Shown here piece by piece: positions 9,072 to 18,369 of a DNA stretch of 64,000 bases. Under the pieces are notes generated by a model that was given only the letters and a program-made list of their open reading frames with translations, was not told the origin of the DNA and ran no database searches. A program made the translations under genes and the position numbers. Each line of letters starts with the position of its first letter. Positions within the stretch are counted from its first letter, which is position 1. The stretch comes from JACJWR01 sp964547485 (GTDB lineage Bacteria > Actinomycetota > Actinomycetes > S36-B12 > UBA10799): positions 1-64,000 of the forward strand of contig CAZJNU010000004.1 in NCBI GenBank assembly GCA_964547485.1, read 5' to 3'.

Positions 9072-10016
9072 ATGGCACTGACCTTGGGCGTCGACATCGG
9101 CGGCACGAAGATCGCGGCGGGGGTGGTGGATGACGACGGCAAGATCCTCACTCGTACCCGGCGACGCACGCCGAGCCGTGACCTGGACGCTGTCGAGAAC
9201 ATCGTCGTGGATGCCATCAACGATCTGGCGAAACGTCACGCGATCGAAGCCGTAGGCGTGGGCGCGGCCGGTTTCGTGGACCGTGGCCGCTCAAAAGTCC
9301 TGCTGGCACCGAACCTTGGCTGGACCGACGCGAACCTCCGGTTGGCGCTCGAGGCGGCCACCGATCTGCCCGTCGTGATCGAGAACGATGCCAATGCGGC
9401 AGCGTGGGGCGAGCGCGAATACGGCGGCGGCCAGGGCGCCTCCGACATGATCGCGGTCACCGTCGGCACCGGTATCGGCGGTGGCTTGATCCTCGACGGT
9501 GCGCTCTATCGAGGACGGCACGGACTTGCCGCCGAGATCGGCCACATGTCGGTGGAACCAGACGGTCGAAAGTGCGCTTGCGGCCAACGCGGTTGCTGGG
9601 AGCAGTACGCCAGCGGCAACGCGCTCGTGCGCGAGGCACGCGCATTGGCGGCTGACCGTCGGGCGGAGGCCGAAATCCTGCTGGATCTCGGCGACGGCAC
9701 CCCAGAGGGTGTCCAGGGCGCCCATGTGACAGAGGCAGCCAGGGCCGGGGACGCAGTGGCGTTGGAGGCGTTCGCGTTCACCGGCACCTGGTTGGGACGT
9801 GGAATGGCTACGCTGGCGGCTCTCCTCGACCCCGAGGTGTTCGTCATTGGAGGTGGCGTCAGCGAGGCGGGCGACCTGTTGTTCGTGCCCGCCCGCCAAG
9901 CCTTCCTCGAATTCCTGTCAGGCCGGGAAGCCCGCCCGGTACCGGCTGTGCGATTGGCCAAGCTCGGCAACGACGCCGGAATTGTGGGGGCGGCGGCACT
10001 GGCCCGGGTTCGCTGA
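9072..10016 (+). CDS. glkA: ROK-family glucokinase
   Basis: This 314-residue ROK sugar kinase would make glucose-6-phosphate from glucose and ATP. The N-terminal phosphate loop is GVDIGGTKIAAG. The catalytic Asp is in ENDANAAAWGE, the GTGIGGG loop follows, and the ROK zinc site is CACGQRGCWEQYASG. GAGG upstream supports ATG 9072. A GC-rich hairpin at 10041-10059 follows the gene. The length is normal for the family. Confidence 0.92.
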   Translation: MALTLGVDIGGTKIAAGVVDDDGKILTRTRRRTPSRDLDAVENIVVDAINDLAKRHAIEAVGVGAAGFVDRGRSKVLLAPNLGWTDANLRLALEAATDLPVVIENDANAAAWGEREYGGGQGASDMIAVTVGTGIGGGLILDGALYRGRHGLAAEIGHMSVEPDGRKCACGQRGCWEQYASGNALVREARALAADRRAEAEILLDLGDGTPEGVQGAHVTEAARAGDAVALEAFAFTGTWLGRGMATLAALLDPEVFVIGGGVSEAGDLLFVPARQAFLEFLSGREARPVPAVRLAKLGNDAGIVGAAALARVR

Positions 10017-10040
10017 CCTGGGATCATCCGCCAGCCGCCG

Positions 10041-10059
10041 GGACCGCCCTGGGCGGTCC
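10041..10059 (+). terminator. hairpin terminator after glkA
   Basis: GGACCGCC (10041-10048), a 3-nt loop, then GGCGGTCC (10052-10059) form a perfect 8-bp GC stem 25 bp after the glucokinase stop. Only a short T-containing stretch follows, as is common in actinobacteria. Confidence 0.55.
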
Positions 10060-10161
10060 TGTGGATAACTATCGTCACGCCCACCCTGATCCCAACTAGC
10101 GTGGTACCACCAGGTCGGCGAGCCTACGTCGTCGGACCTGCCACGACTATCGGGGGCACGT

Positions 10162-11019
10162 ATGACGACACTTATCCGGGGGGCGTTCGGCCCGCAACCC
10201 ATGACTTCCAGGTTCGCGCCGGCACCGCCCGGCGGCCCGGGGCTGGTGATCGCGGTGATCTCGCCCAAAGGCGGCACCGGGAAGACAACGCTGGCCACCA
10301 CCCTCGCGGCGCGATTCTCCGCGGCCCAGCCGGATCCACGTGTGCCGACCGTGGCTTTGGCCGACCTCAACCTGTCGTTCGGCGATGTCGCGCTCGTGCT
10401 GGATCTGGCGGTGACGACGGACATCAGCGCCCTGTCCGAAGCGTCCCCGGGCGCTGCCGTTGACCGCGCGTTGCTGCGCCACCCCCGCGGGGTGCATGTC
10501 CTCGCCGCGCCGTGTGACCCGGCGGCCGCCGAGGGGGTCACCTCGGCCGCGTGCGCCATCGCGGTGCGCCATCTGGCGCACACCCACACCACCGTCGTAT
10601 TGGACACCGCACCGGGGTTGCCGGAGTTGACGCTGCTGGCGATGGAGCTTGCCGATCTCGTCGTGCTCCCAGTCTCCACCGATCCAGCCGCTCTGAAGTC
10701 CACCCGGGCGGCGTTGGAGTGCTTGGCAGAGCTGGGTCTCACCGGTGAGCGACTCAGGGTAGTCGTGAACCGAGTCGGTCCCGGACGCGGTCCCCGGACG
10801 CGAGAGGTCGCGAGCACCCTGGGCGTGCCCGTTTCGGCCGACCTGCCTTACTCGGCTGACCTCTCGCTCGCCGCCGAGCGTCGTCGGATTCTCGGCTGGG
10901 ACTGGCCGGAGCATCCCTACTCGCAGGCCGTCGGTCGGCTGGCTTCGGAGTTGGCCGGGGTGGACGTGCCCGCCCCCAGCGCTGGCGTGCGCGGCTGGCT
11001 CAGGAAGGCTGCATCATGA
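10162..11019 (+). CDS. cpaE: Tad pilus assembly ATPase CpaE/TadZ-like (MinD/ParA superfamily)
   Basis: This 285-residue P-loop ATPase has a deviant Walker A (SPKGGTGKTTLAT) near residues 34-46. A mid-domain DLNLSFGD segment and a VVLDTAPGLPE Walker B-like segment follow. There is no N-terminal receiver domain, unlike many CpaE proteins. In Tad systems this protein positions the secretion complex at the membrane. Its stop overlaps the cpaF start as ATGA, and tadB and tadC follow, so the four genes form one operon. MinD identity without the context would be less certain. Confidence 0.85.
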   Translation: MTTLIRGAFGPQPMTSRFAPAPPGGPGLVIAVISPKGGTGKTTLATTLAARFSAAQPDPRVPTVALADLNLSFGDVALVLDLAVTTDISALSEASPGAAVDRALLRHPRGVHVLAAPCDPAAAEGVTSAACAIAVRHLAHTHTTVVLDTAPGLPELTLLAMELADLVVLPVSTDPAALKSTRAALECLAELGLTGERLRVVVNRVGPGRGPRTREVASTLGVPVSADLPYSADLSLAAERRRILGWDWPEHPYSQAVGRLASELAGVDVPAPSAGVRGWLRKAAS

Positions 11020-12539
11020 GCCTCGCCGCCAGACTTGCCGCTGTCCGCGGCGAACCAGATCCGCGACCGGCCACGGCTACCCCTTCCGCGATGGCGGTCC
11101 GCCCGCTGGCCCCGCCGACCGCGGCCCAGCACGCTGACGCCGCCACCGCCGGAGGGAACCCTGATGCCGGCTTCGGCTATCCGCCGGTTGGACCCGCCGG
11201 AGCGGCCGGCATGGGCGTTCCGGGGCGAGAATCGCCGGTCACACCCAGCCGGATGACGGCATTGCGCGATCAGATCCGGGCAGATGTGGTGCTGACGTTG
11301 GGTGCGGACCTGACCGAGGACCGCCTGGATGAATCCGAGTTGCGGTCCCGGGCGGCGCAGGTGGTCGAGCGATCGCTGACCGACAGAGGGCGGGATCTGC
11401 CGGGTTCGGTCCGGGCCGAACTGGCCCAGTTGGTCCTCGACGATGCCCTCGGGTTGGGTCCACTCGAGCCACTTCTGCGCGACGACACCATCGGAGAGAT
11501 CATGGTCAACGGCGCGGACACGGTCTATGTCGAGCGGGCTGGCGTGGTGATGCGAGACGTCACCCGATTCGATGATGAGTCCCACCTCCGTCGCACCATC
11601 GACCGGATCGTGGCCCGGGTCGGGCGACGCATCGATGAGAGCTCGCCGATGGTCGACGCTCGGCTGCAGGATGGTTCCCGGGTCAATGCAATCGTGCCGC
11701 CGGTGGCGATCGACGGAACCAGCCTCACGGTGCGCAGGTTCAGCCGAGATCCGATCACTATGAACGATCTGGTGGGGTTGGGCACCATCAGCCAGGACGC
11801 CGCCGGGCTACTCGCACTTTGCGTCGCCGGCCGGTTGAACATCCTGGTCTCGGGCGGCACAGGCTCGGGCAAAACAACCATGCTGAGCGCGCTGTCGTCC
11901 TTCATCCCCGAGAACGAGCGGTTGATCACGATCGAGGATGCCGCCGAGCTGCAACTGGACCACGAGCACCTGGTGCGGTTGGAGTCCCGCCCTGCCTCCG
12001 TGGCCGGCAGCGGGGAGGTCGGTATCCGAGACCTGCTGCGCAACGCCCTGCGGATGCGCCCCGATCGGATCATCATCGGGGAGGTCCGGGACGGCGCCGC
12101 GCTGGACATGTTGGCGGCCATGAACACCGGTCACGATGGATCACTGGGAACCGTGCACGCGAGTTCCGTCCGGGACGCGCTGCGACGAATCGAAACAATG
12201 GTGCTGATCTCCGGCGTCGACATCCCGGTACGGGCGGTACGCGATCAGATCGGCCACGGCATCGATCTGGTGGTGCACCTGCAGCGCGATGCCTCCGGTA
12301 GCCGGCGGGTGGTCGATATCGCGGAGATCGTCGGGATGGAAGGGGACGTGGTGACGCTGCAGTCCCTGTTCGAGCTGACGGACTGCGGCACTCGACTTCG
12401 CGCCTCGGGGTTCGAACCCGGCTTCTGGCCACGAATCTCCCATCTGGCCGGTCCGCGGTTCCGTCAAACGGCAGCGTCGGATCCGGCGGAACCGACGCTG
12501 CCGGAGATGACTACCGACTCCGAGCATGGGTCTCGATGA
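11016..12539 (+). CDS. cpaF: Tad pilus motor ATPase CpaF/TadA
   Basis: This 507-residue secretion ATPase would power Flp pilus assembly. A variable, Pro/Ala-rich N-terminal 75 residues precede the CpaF N-terminal domain. The core shows Walker A VSGGTGSGKTTMLS, an Asp-box-like ERLITIEDAAEL, the DRIIIGEVRDGAALDML Walker B segment, and the His-box region TGHDGSLGTVHASS. It overlaps cpaE by ATGA and tadB by ATGA, implying translational coupling of motor and platform proteins. Confidence 0.93.
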   Translation: MSLAARLAAVRGEPDPRPATATPSAMAVRPLAPPTAAQHADAATAGGNPDAGFGYPPVGPAGAAGMGVPGRESPVTPSRMTALRDQIRADVVLTLGADLTEDRLDESELRSRAAQVVERSLTDRGRDLPGSVRAELAQLVLDDALGLGPLEPLLRDDTIGEIMVNGADTVYVERAGVVMRDVTRFDDESHLRRTIDRIVARVGRRIDESSPMVDARLQDGSRVNAIVPPVAIDGTSLTVRRFSRDPITMNDLVGLGTISQDAAGLLALCVAGRLNILVSGGTGSGKTTMLSALSSFIPENERLITIEDAAELQLDHEHLVRLESRPASVAGSGEVGIRDLLRNALRMRPDRIIIGEVRDGAALDMLAAMNTGHDGSLGTVHASSVRDALRRIETMVLISGVDIPVRAVRDQIGHGIDLVVHLQRDASGSRRVVDIAEIVGMEGDVVTLQSLFELTDCGTRLRASGFEPGFWPRISHLAGPRFRQTAASDPAEPTLPEMTTDSEHGSR

Positions 12540-13306
12540 CCACGCCGACTGGTAGTCGTTGGCTGGACACAGTCACGGAAACGTCGTGGAAACGGCTCGG
12601 GGAGGAGCGCCTCAACCGGCCAACCAGGTGGCGCAGCTGGCTGCTGCTGGCGGTCCTCGGCAGCGCAGCCGCGGGCTTCGTCCTGATGTCCTGGCCCGGC
12701 CTGCTGGTCGGGGTGTTACTGACGCCTGCCGTGCTGCGGGGGGCTGTGCTGGTCTCGGCGGCGCGGTATCGCCGCGCCTGTACCGAAGCCCTGCCGGACG
12801 CGCTGACGCTGATGGCCGCCTCGCTCGGCGCGGGTCACTCACTCGGCCAGTCGATCGGTTCGGCGGTACGCGCAGGCGGACCGCTGGCTGGCGAACTCGG
12901 CCGGGTCGAGGCGATGATCCGACTCGGCGAATCCGTACCGGATGCGCTGGCGGCGACGGCGGAACGACTGCGGAGCAATGATCTGACGTGGGTGGTGATC
13001 GCGGTGCGCATCAACAGCCGGATCGGCGGCGACCTGGGGCAGTTGTTGCGCACCATCGCCGGGACCCTCCGGGAACGGGAGACGCTGCGGCGCACCGCTC
13101 GGGTGCTGGCCGCCGAGGGCCGGTTGTCGGCCTGGGTGCTGGCCGCTCTGCCGATCGGCTTCGTAGCCCTGCTACTGGTGCTGCGCCCGGAACATCTGCA
13201 ACCGCTCGTCGCCGACCAACGCGGCTGGGTGCTGATCGGGACTGCAGTCCTGCTGTTCGTGCTGGGCAGCCTCTGGCTGCGGCGAGCAATCCGACTGGAG
13301 GTTTAG
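12536..13306 (+). CDS. tadB: Tad inner-membrane platform protein TadB
   Basis: This 256-residue protein has the type II secretion F-like domain with the segment LPDALTLMAASLGAGHSLGQ. Transmembrane helices lie near residues 42-75 and 195-250. It would pair with TadC in the inner-membrane platform of the Flp pilus. Its ATG overlaps the cpaF stop as ATGA. Confidence 0.87.
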   Translation: MTTPTGSRWLDTVTETSWKRLGEERLNRPTRWRSWLLLAVLGSAAAGFVLMSWPGLLVGVLLTPAVLRGAVLVSAARYRRACTEALPDALTLMAASLGAGHSLGQSIGSAVRAGGPLAGELGRVEAMIRLGESVPDALAATAERLRSNDLTWVVIAVRINSRIGGDLGQLLRTIAGTLRERETLRRTARVLAAEGRLSAWVLAALPIGFVALLLVLRPEHLQPLVADQRGWVLIGTAVLLFVLGSLWLRRAIRLEV

Positions 13307-13307
13307 G

Positions 13308-13946
13308 GTGGTCTGGCTCAGACCCACTCGCCGCCGATCGCTGGCAGCCGTGAGTGTCGCCGTCGCACTGCTCCCACTCTTACTGACGCTTGGGATGGAC
13401 TGGGCCCGTGCCGCCTTGCTGGCGGTCGCTGCTGGGTTCGCGGTGACTTTGTGGCCCGGCTACCGCGCGGCGCGGAATCGTCGGAGCCGCCAGTTCGAGG
13501 TGACGCGCGAGTTCCCGGAGACCGTGGACTTGCTTTGCATCTGTGTGGAAGCGGGAATGGGTTTCCAGGCGGCGCTGGACCACGTCACCGAACACACCCA
13601 GGGAACCCTCTCTGCGGAGTGGCGCCGGGTGATCAGTGATGTCCGACTCGGGGACCCGCTGGCGTCGGCGCTGGCAACAATGGCGATGCGCAATCCGACC
13701 CCGGAAGTGCGCCATTTCGTCGCCTCCGTGAACCAGTCGCAGGAACTCGGGCTGTCCCTGACACCAGTGCTACGCGCCCAGGCCGAACACGCTCGTGAAA
13801 CCCGCCGGCTGCGGATTTCCGAACAGGCCCACAAGATCCCGATCAAGGTGCTGTTTCCCTTGATCGCCTGCCTGCTGCCCGCACTTCTGATCGTCGTCGT
13901 CGGACCGGCCGCGCTGACGATCGTCGACCAACTCGCTGGCAGCTGA
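13308..13946 (+). CDS. tadC: Tad inner-membrane platform protein TadC
   Basis: This 212-residue T2SF-domain protein shows EFPETVDLLCICVEAGMGF and the conserved RRLRISEQAHKIPIKVLFP segment, which is typical of TadC. Two N-terminal helices and a C-terminal hydrophobic stretch (LIACLLPALLIVVVGPAA) place it in the membrane. GTG 13308 starts one base after the tadB stop. It ends the motor operon; an inverted repeat at 13983-14028 follows. Confidence 0.87.
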   Translation: MVWLRPTRRRSLAAVSVAVALLPLLLTLGMDWARAALLAVAAGFAVTLWPGYRAARNRRSRQFEVTREFPETVDLLCICVEAGMGFQAALDHVTEHTQGTLSAEWRRVISDVRLGDPLASALATMAMRNPTPEVRHFVASVNQSQELGLSLTPVLRAQAEHARETRRLRISEQAHKIPIKVLFPLIACLLPALLIVVVGPAALTIVDQLAGS

Positions 13947-13982
13947 CGGACGGGGCGGCTGACGAACGGCCCCGCTGACAAC

Positions 13983-14028
13983 CCACCACCGGACCTGCTG
14001 CCACCGCGAGGTCGCCAACCGGTGGTGG
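13983..14028 (+). terminator. inverted repeat after tadC, possible terminator
   Basis: CCACCACCGG (13983-13992) pairs with CCGGTGGTGG (14019-14028) across a 26-nt loop. It sits between tadC and the sensor kinase, so it could end the tad motor transcript or regulate the kinase gene. There is no T-run. Confidence 0.3.
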
Positions 14029-14057
14029 CGGGGGACGTTTCGTGTCAGTCTCCTCCC

Positions 14058-15782
14058 ATGACCTCCTGGCAATCTCGGTTGCGCCGCGGCGACTCGCTGC
14101 GAACCCTGGGCGTGGCGCTGCGGCTCGGGGCGATCGTGCTCGGATTGGTGATCGCCGCGCTGCAGGGAAGTATCAGCGAGGAATGGCCGCTTGCATTGAT
14201 GCTCACCGGGCTGACCTGGTTGGTCGAGCACAACTGGCAGTCGACCGACTTCAAACGGTGGCTACCCACCATCGAGCTCGCGGCAGTCGGACTGCTGTTG
14301 GGTGTGCAGACCCCGCTGCCAGCACCGTTTCTGCCCTACCTGTTGACGGCCGCCGCAGCCTCGGCCGCACTCGTGGGTCTGTCCCGAGGGCTGGCGTCGT
14401 TGGGAGCGGCCGCGGTGACTCTGATCGCGGCGCAAGGCCTGAGCACCGGGATGGATCGGGTGACCAGCCTGCAGCTGACCGAGTGGCTGCTGCTGTCGGT
14501 ACTGGGGGTGCTGGCGGGGAGTTGGGCGCGTGCGTGGCAGAAGCACGTCCGGGCGAGTCCGAGCCGCTACGAGACGGCCAATATCCTGTTGACCCAGTTG
14601 CGCGATGTCACCCGGGAATTACCCAGCGGGCTGGACGAGGTGACCACCGCCAGCACGCTGTTGGAGTTGATCCGGAAAGAGGTCGCCTACGACAGTGCGA
14701 CCTTGCTTCGAACGGAGCTCGACGGCCCACCGCAGCCGCTGGCTGTGGTCGGTGCTGACAGCCCACCGTGGTTCCCGGAACGGGATTCGTGGCTGGTACG
14801 GCGGGTTGACGACACCTCCGCGGCAGCGCAGGCAATGGTCTGGATCGACCCCCGCACCGGCAGCTCCTCCAGTGTCAGTGGACAGCACCGGGCATTTCGG
14901 GCGCTGATCCCGATGCGCCTCGGCGATGCTCGGATCGGGTTGGTGGCACTTCAGCGCGACACCCCTTGGACAGCTGAACAACTCGACCGCACCCAGGAGA
15001 TCGTCGAGGACTCGGCGTTGATGCTCGACACCGCCTTCGTGTTCGGCGATGTCCGACTGCTGGCCACCACCGAGGAGCGGCGGCGGCTCGCACGGGAGAT
15101 TCACGACGGTATCGCCCAGGAGATCGCCGGGCTGGCCTACGTCGTGGACGATATCGCCGCCCGGGAGACCGATCCGGCACTTGAGCAGGACCTGCGCACG
15201 GTCCGGGAGGAACTCGGTCGGGTGGTCTCCGAACTACGGCTGAGCATCTTCGAGCTTCGGACCGCGGTGGAACCGGGCGCCCGACTGGGGGCGTCGATGT
15301 CGGACTATGTCCGACAGGTCGGAGCGCGGGCAGGAATGAGCGTCCACATCAGCCTGGACGAGAACACTGCCCGGCTACCTGCCGACGTCGAGGTGGAGAT
15401 CATGCGGATCGTGCAGGAGTCCGTCACCAACGCCCGTCGTCACTCCCGGGCCAAGAACCTCTGGGTGACGCTGCGGACGAACCCACCGGGCGCGTCAGTC
15501 CGGGTCGCCGACGACGGCGCCGGTATCGCCAAGCGCCGACAGGACAGCTATGGGCTGGAAATCATGCAGGAACGAGCGACCCGAATCGGGGGCCGGCTCG
15601 ATATCCGCAGTCGGGTCGGCGGCGGCACTGTCATCGACCTGGTCGTCGGCGAACCATTACTGCAGGAACCGCCCGCAAGCCAGATTGGCACGGCATTATC
15701 AGACCAGGAGCTACCGGCGGCCGTCGGCAAGTCCAGCGGCCGCATCCGCAGCGGTCGCACGGTCAAGACGAAGGGAGCCTAG
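14058..15782 (+). CDS. sensor histidine kinase (NarL-pair type, HisKA_3)
   Basis: This protein of about 574 residues has an N-terminal membrane region of four to six helices (about 15-150). A GAF-like cytoplasmic domain (about 185-325) follows, then the dimerisation/phosphoacceptor segment RRRLAREIHDGIAQEI with His349. The HATPase has N-box IVQESVTNARRHSRA and G-box VADDGAGI. A basic Ser/Gly tail ends the protein. ATG 14058 is chosen over GTG 14022 because the protein then starts just before the first helix; neither has a strong ribosome binding site. Its stop overlaps the response-regulator start, so the pair is coupled. Position between tadC and flp suggests control of pilus genes, which is inference. 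Confidence 0.88.
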   Translation: MTSWQSRLRRGDSLRTLGVALRLGAIVLGLVIAALQGSISEEWPLALMLTGLTWLVEHNWQSTDFKRWLPTIELAAVGLLLGVQTPLPAPFLPYLLTAAAASAALVGLSRGLASLGAAAVTLIAAQGLSTGMDRVTSLQLTEWLLLSVLGVLAGSWARAWQKHVRASPSRYETANILLTQLRDVTRELPSGLDEVTTASTLLELIRKEVAYDSATLLRTELDGPPQPLAVVGADSPPWFPERDSWLVRRVDDTSAAAQAMVWIDPRTGSSSSVSGQHRAFRALIPMRLGDARIGLVALQRDTPWTAEQLDRTQEIVEDSALMLDTAFVFGDVRLLATTEERRRLAREIHDGIAQEIAGLAYVVDDIAARETDPALEQDLRTVREELGRVVSELRLSIFELRTAVEPGARLGASMSDYVRQVGARAGMSVHISLDENTARLPADVEVEIMRIVQESVTNARRHSRAKNLWVTLRTNPPGASVRVADDGAGIAKRRQDSYGLEIMQERATRIGGRLDIRSRVGGGTVIDLVVGEPLLQEPPASQIGTALSDQELPAAVGKSSGRIRSGRTVKTKGA

Positions 15783-16426
15783 TGAGTACGAAGGTGCTAC
15801 TGGTCGACGATCACGAAATCATTCGGCAGGGGCTCCGCCGAGCCTTCGAACGGCAGGACGACTTCGAGGTCGTCGGCGAGGCGGGGTCCGTTTCGGAGGC
15901 ATCGCGACTGATCGGCCTGCTCGCGCCGGACGTGGTCATTTTCGACGTCCGGCTGCCCGACGGCTCCGGTATTGAGGCAGCGGCACGCGCCCGGTCCGCC
16001 AACCAAGACCTCGGGATCGTGATCCTGACCATGTACGCAGGCGACGAGCAACTCTTCGCCGCCTTGGACGCCGGTGCATCGGCCTTCGTCCCGAAGAACG
16101 CCCCCACCGAGGAAGTGGTGTCGGCGGCACGTCATGCCGCGTCGATGCCAGGTTCCTTCAGCGCCACCGATTTGGCAGATGCGATGCGTCGGCGACTGGC
16201 CCCGCAAGGACCGCAGCTGAGTCCCCGCGAACGGGAAGTGTTGGACCTGCTCGCCGATGGGCTCTCGGTCTCGTTGATTTCGCAACGACTGTTCATCTCA
16301 GAGAGCACGACGAAGACTCACATCTCCAAGCTGTACGACAAGCTGGGCGCCGCCAACCGGGCACAGGCCCTGATGACCGCGCTACGGGCCGGCCTGCTGA
16401 AGAACCAGCAGGCGCCACCGATCTGA
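15782..16426 (+). CDS. NarL/FixJ-family response regulator
   Basis: This 214-residue protein has a receiver domain with acidic pocket VDDHE, phosphoacceptor Asp55 in VIFDVRLPD, Thr in ILTMY, and Lys105 in FVPKNA, all canonical. The LuxR-type HTH follows (LSPREREVLDLLADGLS, then ISESTTKTHISKLYDKLG). The GTG start at 15782 shares one base with the kinase TAG. It is the DNA-binding partner of the upstream kinase; the flp promoter region 140 bp downstream is a plausible target. Confidence 0.92.
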   Translation: MSTKVLLVDDHEIIRQGLRRAFERQDDFEVVGEAGSVSEASRLIGLLAPDVVIFDVRLPDGSGIEAAARARSANQDLGIVILTMYAGDEQLFAALDAGASAFVPKNAPTEEVVSAARHAASMPGSFSATDLADAMRRRLAPQGPQLSPREREVLDLLADGLSVSLISQRLFISESTTKTHISKLYDKLGAANRAQALMTALRAGLLKNQQAPPI

Positions 16427-16567
16427 TTCACTTCTGCTCGCTCCCCCGCTCCGAACCGCCCTGTGGACAACTGCGGACGGGTCGGTCCCGAATCCGCCTA
16501 GGCTGGTGTAAGCCGCGAGCGCGGTCCCCGGCAGGGCCGGGGCAGTCGATAACCAGGGGGAAGAACA

Positions 16568-16813
16568 GTGCAGGACTGCACACAGGAAAGTTCGTTGAAT
16601 CGTCGGGACTCAGCCGACACCGCAGCGATGGAAAAGGTCGGCATCCACTCAAGGGTGTGCAGCCGTCGCGATGACCGAGGCGCCTCCGCCGTGGAGTACG
16701 CGCTGCTGATCGCCGGTATCGCAGCGGTCATCATCGTGGCGGTGACGTTCGTGGGCAAGACGGTGTCCGGCCAGTTCTCCGAGGTCGGATCATCCATCGC
16801 CAACACTAATTGA
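16568..16813 (+). CDS. flp: Flp-family type IVb pilin
   Basis: This 81-residue prepilin has a class-III leader ending in DDRG, then ASAVEYALLIAGIAAVIIVA. Predicted TadV cleavage is after Gly38, leaving Glu at mature +5, followed by the single hydrophobic assembly helix. AGGGGGAAGAACA precedes GTG 16568, which supports this start and makes the leader unusually long (38 residues). The next gene starts at a TTG that overlaps this stop, so pilin and membrane protein are coupled. It is the only major pilin in the window. Confidence 0.88.
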   Translation: MQDCTQESSLNRRDSADTAAMEKVGIHSRVCSRRDDRGASAVEYALLIAGIAAVIIVAVTFVGKTVSGQFSEVGSSIANTN

Positions 16814-18369
16814 GCAGCACCTCCACCGTTTTCCAGCGACGCCAACACTGGCGACGCCGCCGTCCGGATCCCCGCCACCTGCGAACCAGCCCGACTCTGG
16901 TCGCGGTGGCGGTGGCCGTTGGCGCGGTGGCGACCACCGGCGGCGCTGACCGCGACGCCGACCTTGGTTGGCACCTGCTGCTTGGAGCAGACCTGCTCAA
17001 CGGCCGGAGTCTGACCGAGGCCGGTGCGGGGTGGACCACTCTGCCCGCCGATCAGACGTGGCGGTCAATGCAGTGGCTCGCTGAGGTTGTGTTGGCCCAG
17101 GCTGAGATCACCTTCGGAGATCTTGGCCCCACGATGTTCCGATCCCTCACGACCGCCGGCGCCCTGCTATCACTGCTCCTGGCGGTCGGACTGCATCATC
17201 CACTGTCATCACCTCGCCCGCTGCTGCGGTGGGGGCCGTTGCTGCCCTTCAGTTGCGGTGTCTGGGTCCTCATCGGTTTCTCCCAGGAGCGCCCGCAGCA
17301 GGTAAGTCTGCTGCTACTCCCGGCCGCCGGCTGGCTCTGTGCCAGGTTGCTGGGTCGCGACTGGTTGCCATCGCTGTCCGGCCACCGCTACCTCACCCTG
17401 CTCGTCACCGTGGCCACGATCGGGGTGGTCTGGGTCAACTGCCATCAGGCCGTGCTAGTCGGCGCCGGAGCGGTGTCGATCAGCGCGCTCGCCCACCGCG
17501 GTGCCTGGCGCAGACGGCTGGCGGTGGTGGCCGTGGCGGCCGCCGCGACCTGCGCCAGCCCCTCCGGTCCGACCATCTGGCTCGCGCCCGGGCGGCTGGC
17601 GACCGCTGCCGGCACGTTGGCCGAGTGGCAGCCGGTACCGCTGTGGGCGGTGCCGGCGTGGGGATCCGTCCTGCTCACGTTGGGCTTCGTCAGCGTCTGG
17701 GTCCTCGGCGGGCGCAGACCCACCGCACCCGAGTCGGTGTTGTTGACCACGCTGGGCGTTCTTGCCGCGCTGGCCGGCAGGAACCTGGCGACCACAGTGC
17801 TCCTTGCGGCTCCGTTGCTGGCCGCCGCACTGAAGTCCGCGGCGGCAGGCCCCGACCGGGAGCTGACCTGTCCACACAGGGCATTCCTGAATCACGGATC
17901 GGTCCTCGGTCGGGCAGTTCTTCCGCTGTCGGCCGGGCTCGCTGTCCTCCTCACCGCCTTCGCTGTGCTGGCTCAGCGACCAGCGCAGTCCAATGTCACC
18001 GCCGACATGGTTCAGCGACTGGTCTGCGACCACCCGCACAGCGACCGGCGACCGCTGGTGCTGGCAACGACCTACAACGAAATCGGGAGATCGTTGTTCG
18101 CGGCCCGCCGGGCACCCTGCCGGGACGCAGCTAGCGTCCAGGTCCCCATCGATGGCAGGGCCGACAGGTACCCGACCGGCACTATCGAGTCCTGGCTCGA
18201 CCTGACCCAGGCGCGCAGCGGGTGGCGGCGAACCCTGGCAGCTTCGGCGGCGAATGCGGCGGTTCTGCCGGCCGACGCGCCGCTGGCGGGGGCGCTGCTG
18301 GCCGATGGGTGGCTCATCGTGGACCATGGCAGTGAACACATCGCACTCGTCGCACCGGAGGACACATGA
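16810..18369 (+). CDS. polytopic membrane protein (GT-C-like) coupled to the pilin gene
   Basis: This 519-residue protein has about 9-11 hydrophobic helices. A DRDADLGWHLLLGADLL segment (about residues 47-63) resembles the first extracytoplasmic Asp-bearing loop of bacterial GT-C-like membrane proteins. A C-terminal soluble part follows. TTG 16810 overlaps the pilin stop and the stop overlaps the next gene as ATGA, so three genes are translationally linked. Glycosyl transfer from a polyprenyl carrier is possible but not shown. No closer family is recognised. Confidence 0.72.
   Translation: MSSTSTVFQRRQHWRRRRPDPRHLRTSPTLVAVAVAVGAVATTGGADRDADLGWHLLLGADLLNGRSLTEAGAGWTTLPADQTWRSMQWLAEVVLAQAEITFGDLGPTMFRSLTTAGALLSLLLAVGLHHPLSSPRPLLRWGPLLPFSCGVWVLIGFSQERPQQVSLLLLPAAGWLCARLLGRDWLPSLSGHRYLTLLVTVATIGVVWVNCHQAVLVGAGAVSISALAHRGAWRRRLAVVAVAAAATCASPSGPTIWLAPGRLATAAGTLAEWQPVPLWAVPAWGSVLLTLGFVSVWVLGGRRPTAPESVLLTTLGVLAALAGRNLATTVLLAAPLLAAALKSAAAGPDRELTCPHRAFLNHGSVLGRAVLPLSAGLAVLLTAFAVLAQRPAQSNVTADMVQRLVCDHPHSDRRPLVLATTYNEIGRSLFAARRAPCRDAASVQVPIDGRADRYPTGTIESWLDLTQARSGWRRTLAASAANAAVLPADAPLAGALLADGWLIVDHGSEHIALVAPEDT

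Noticed and set aside
12405..12430. GGTTCGAACCC resembling a tRNA T-arm
   Set aside because: It is inside cpaF coding sequence and no acceptor or anticodon arms fit around it.
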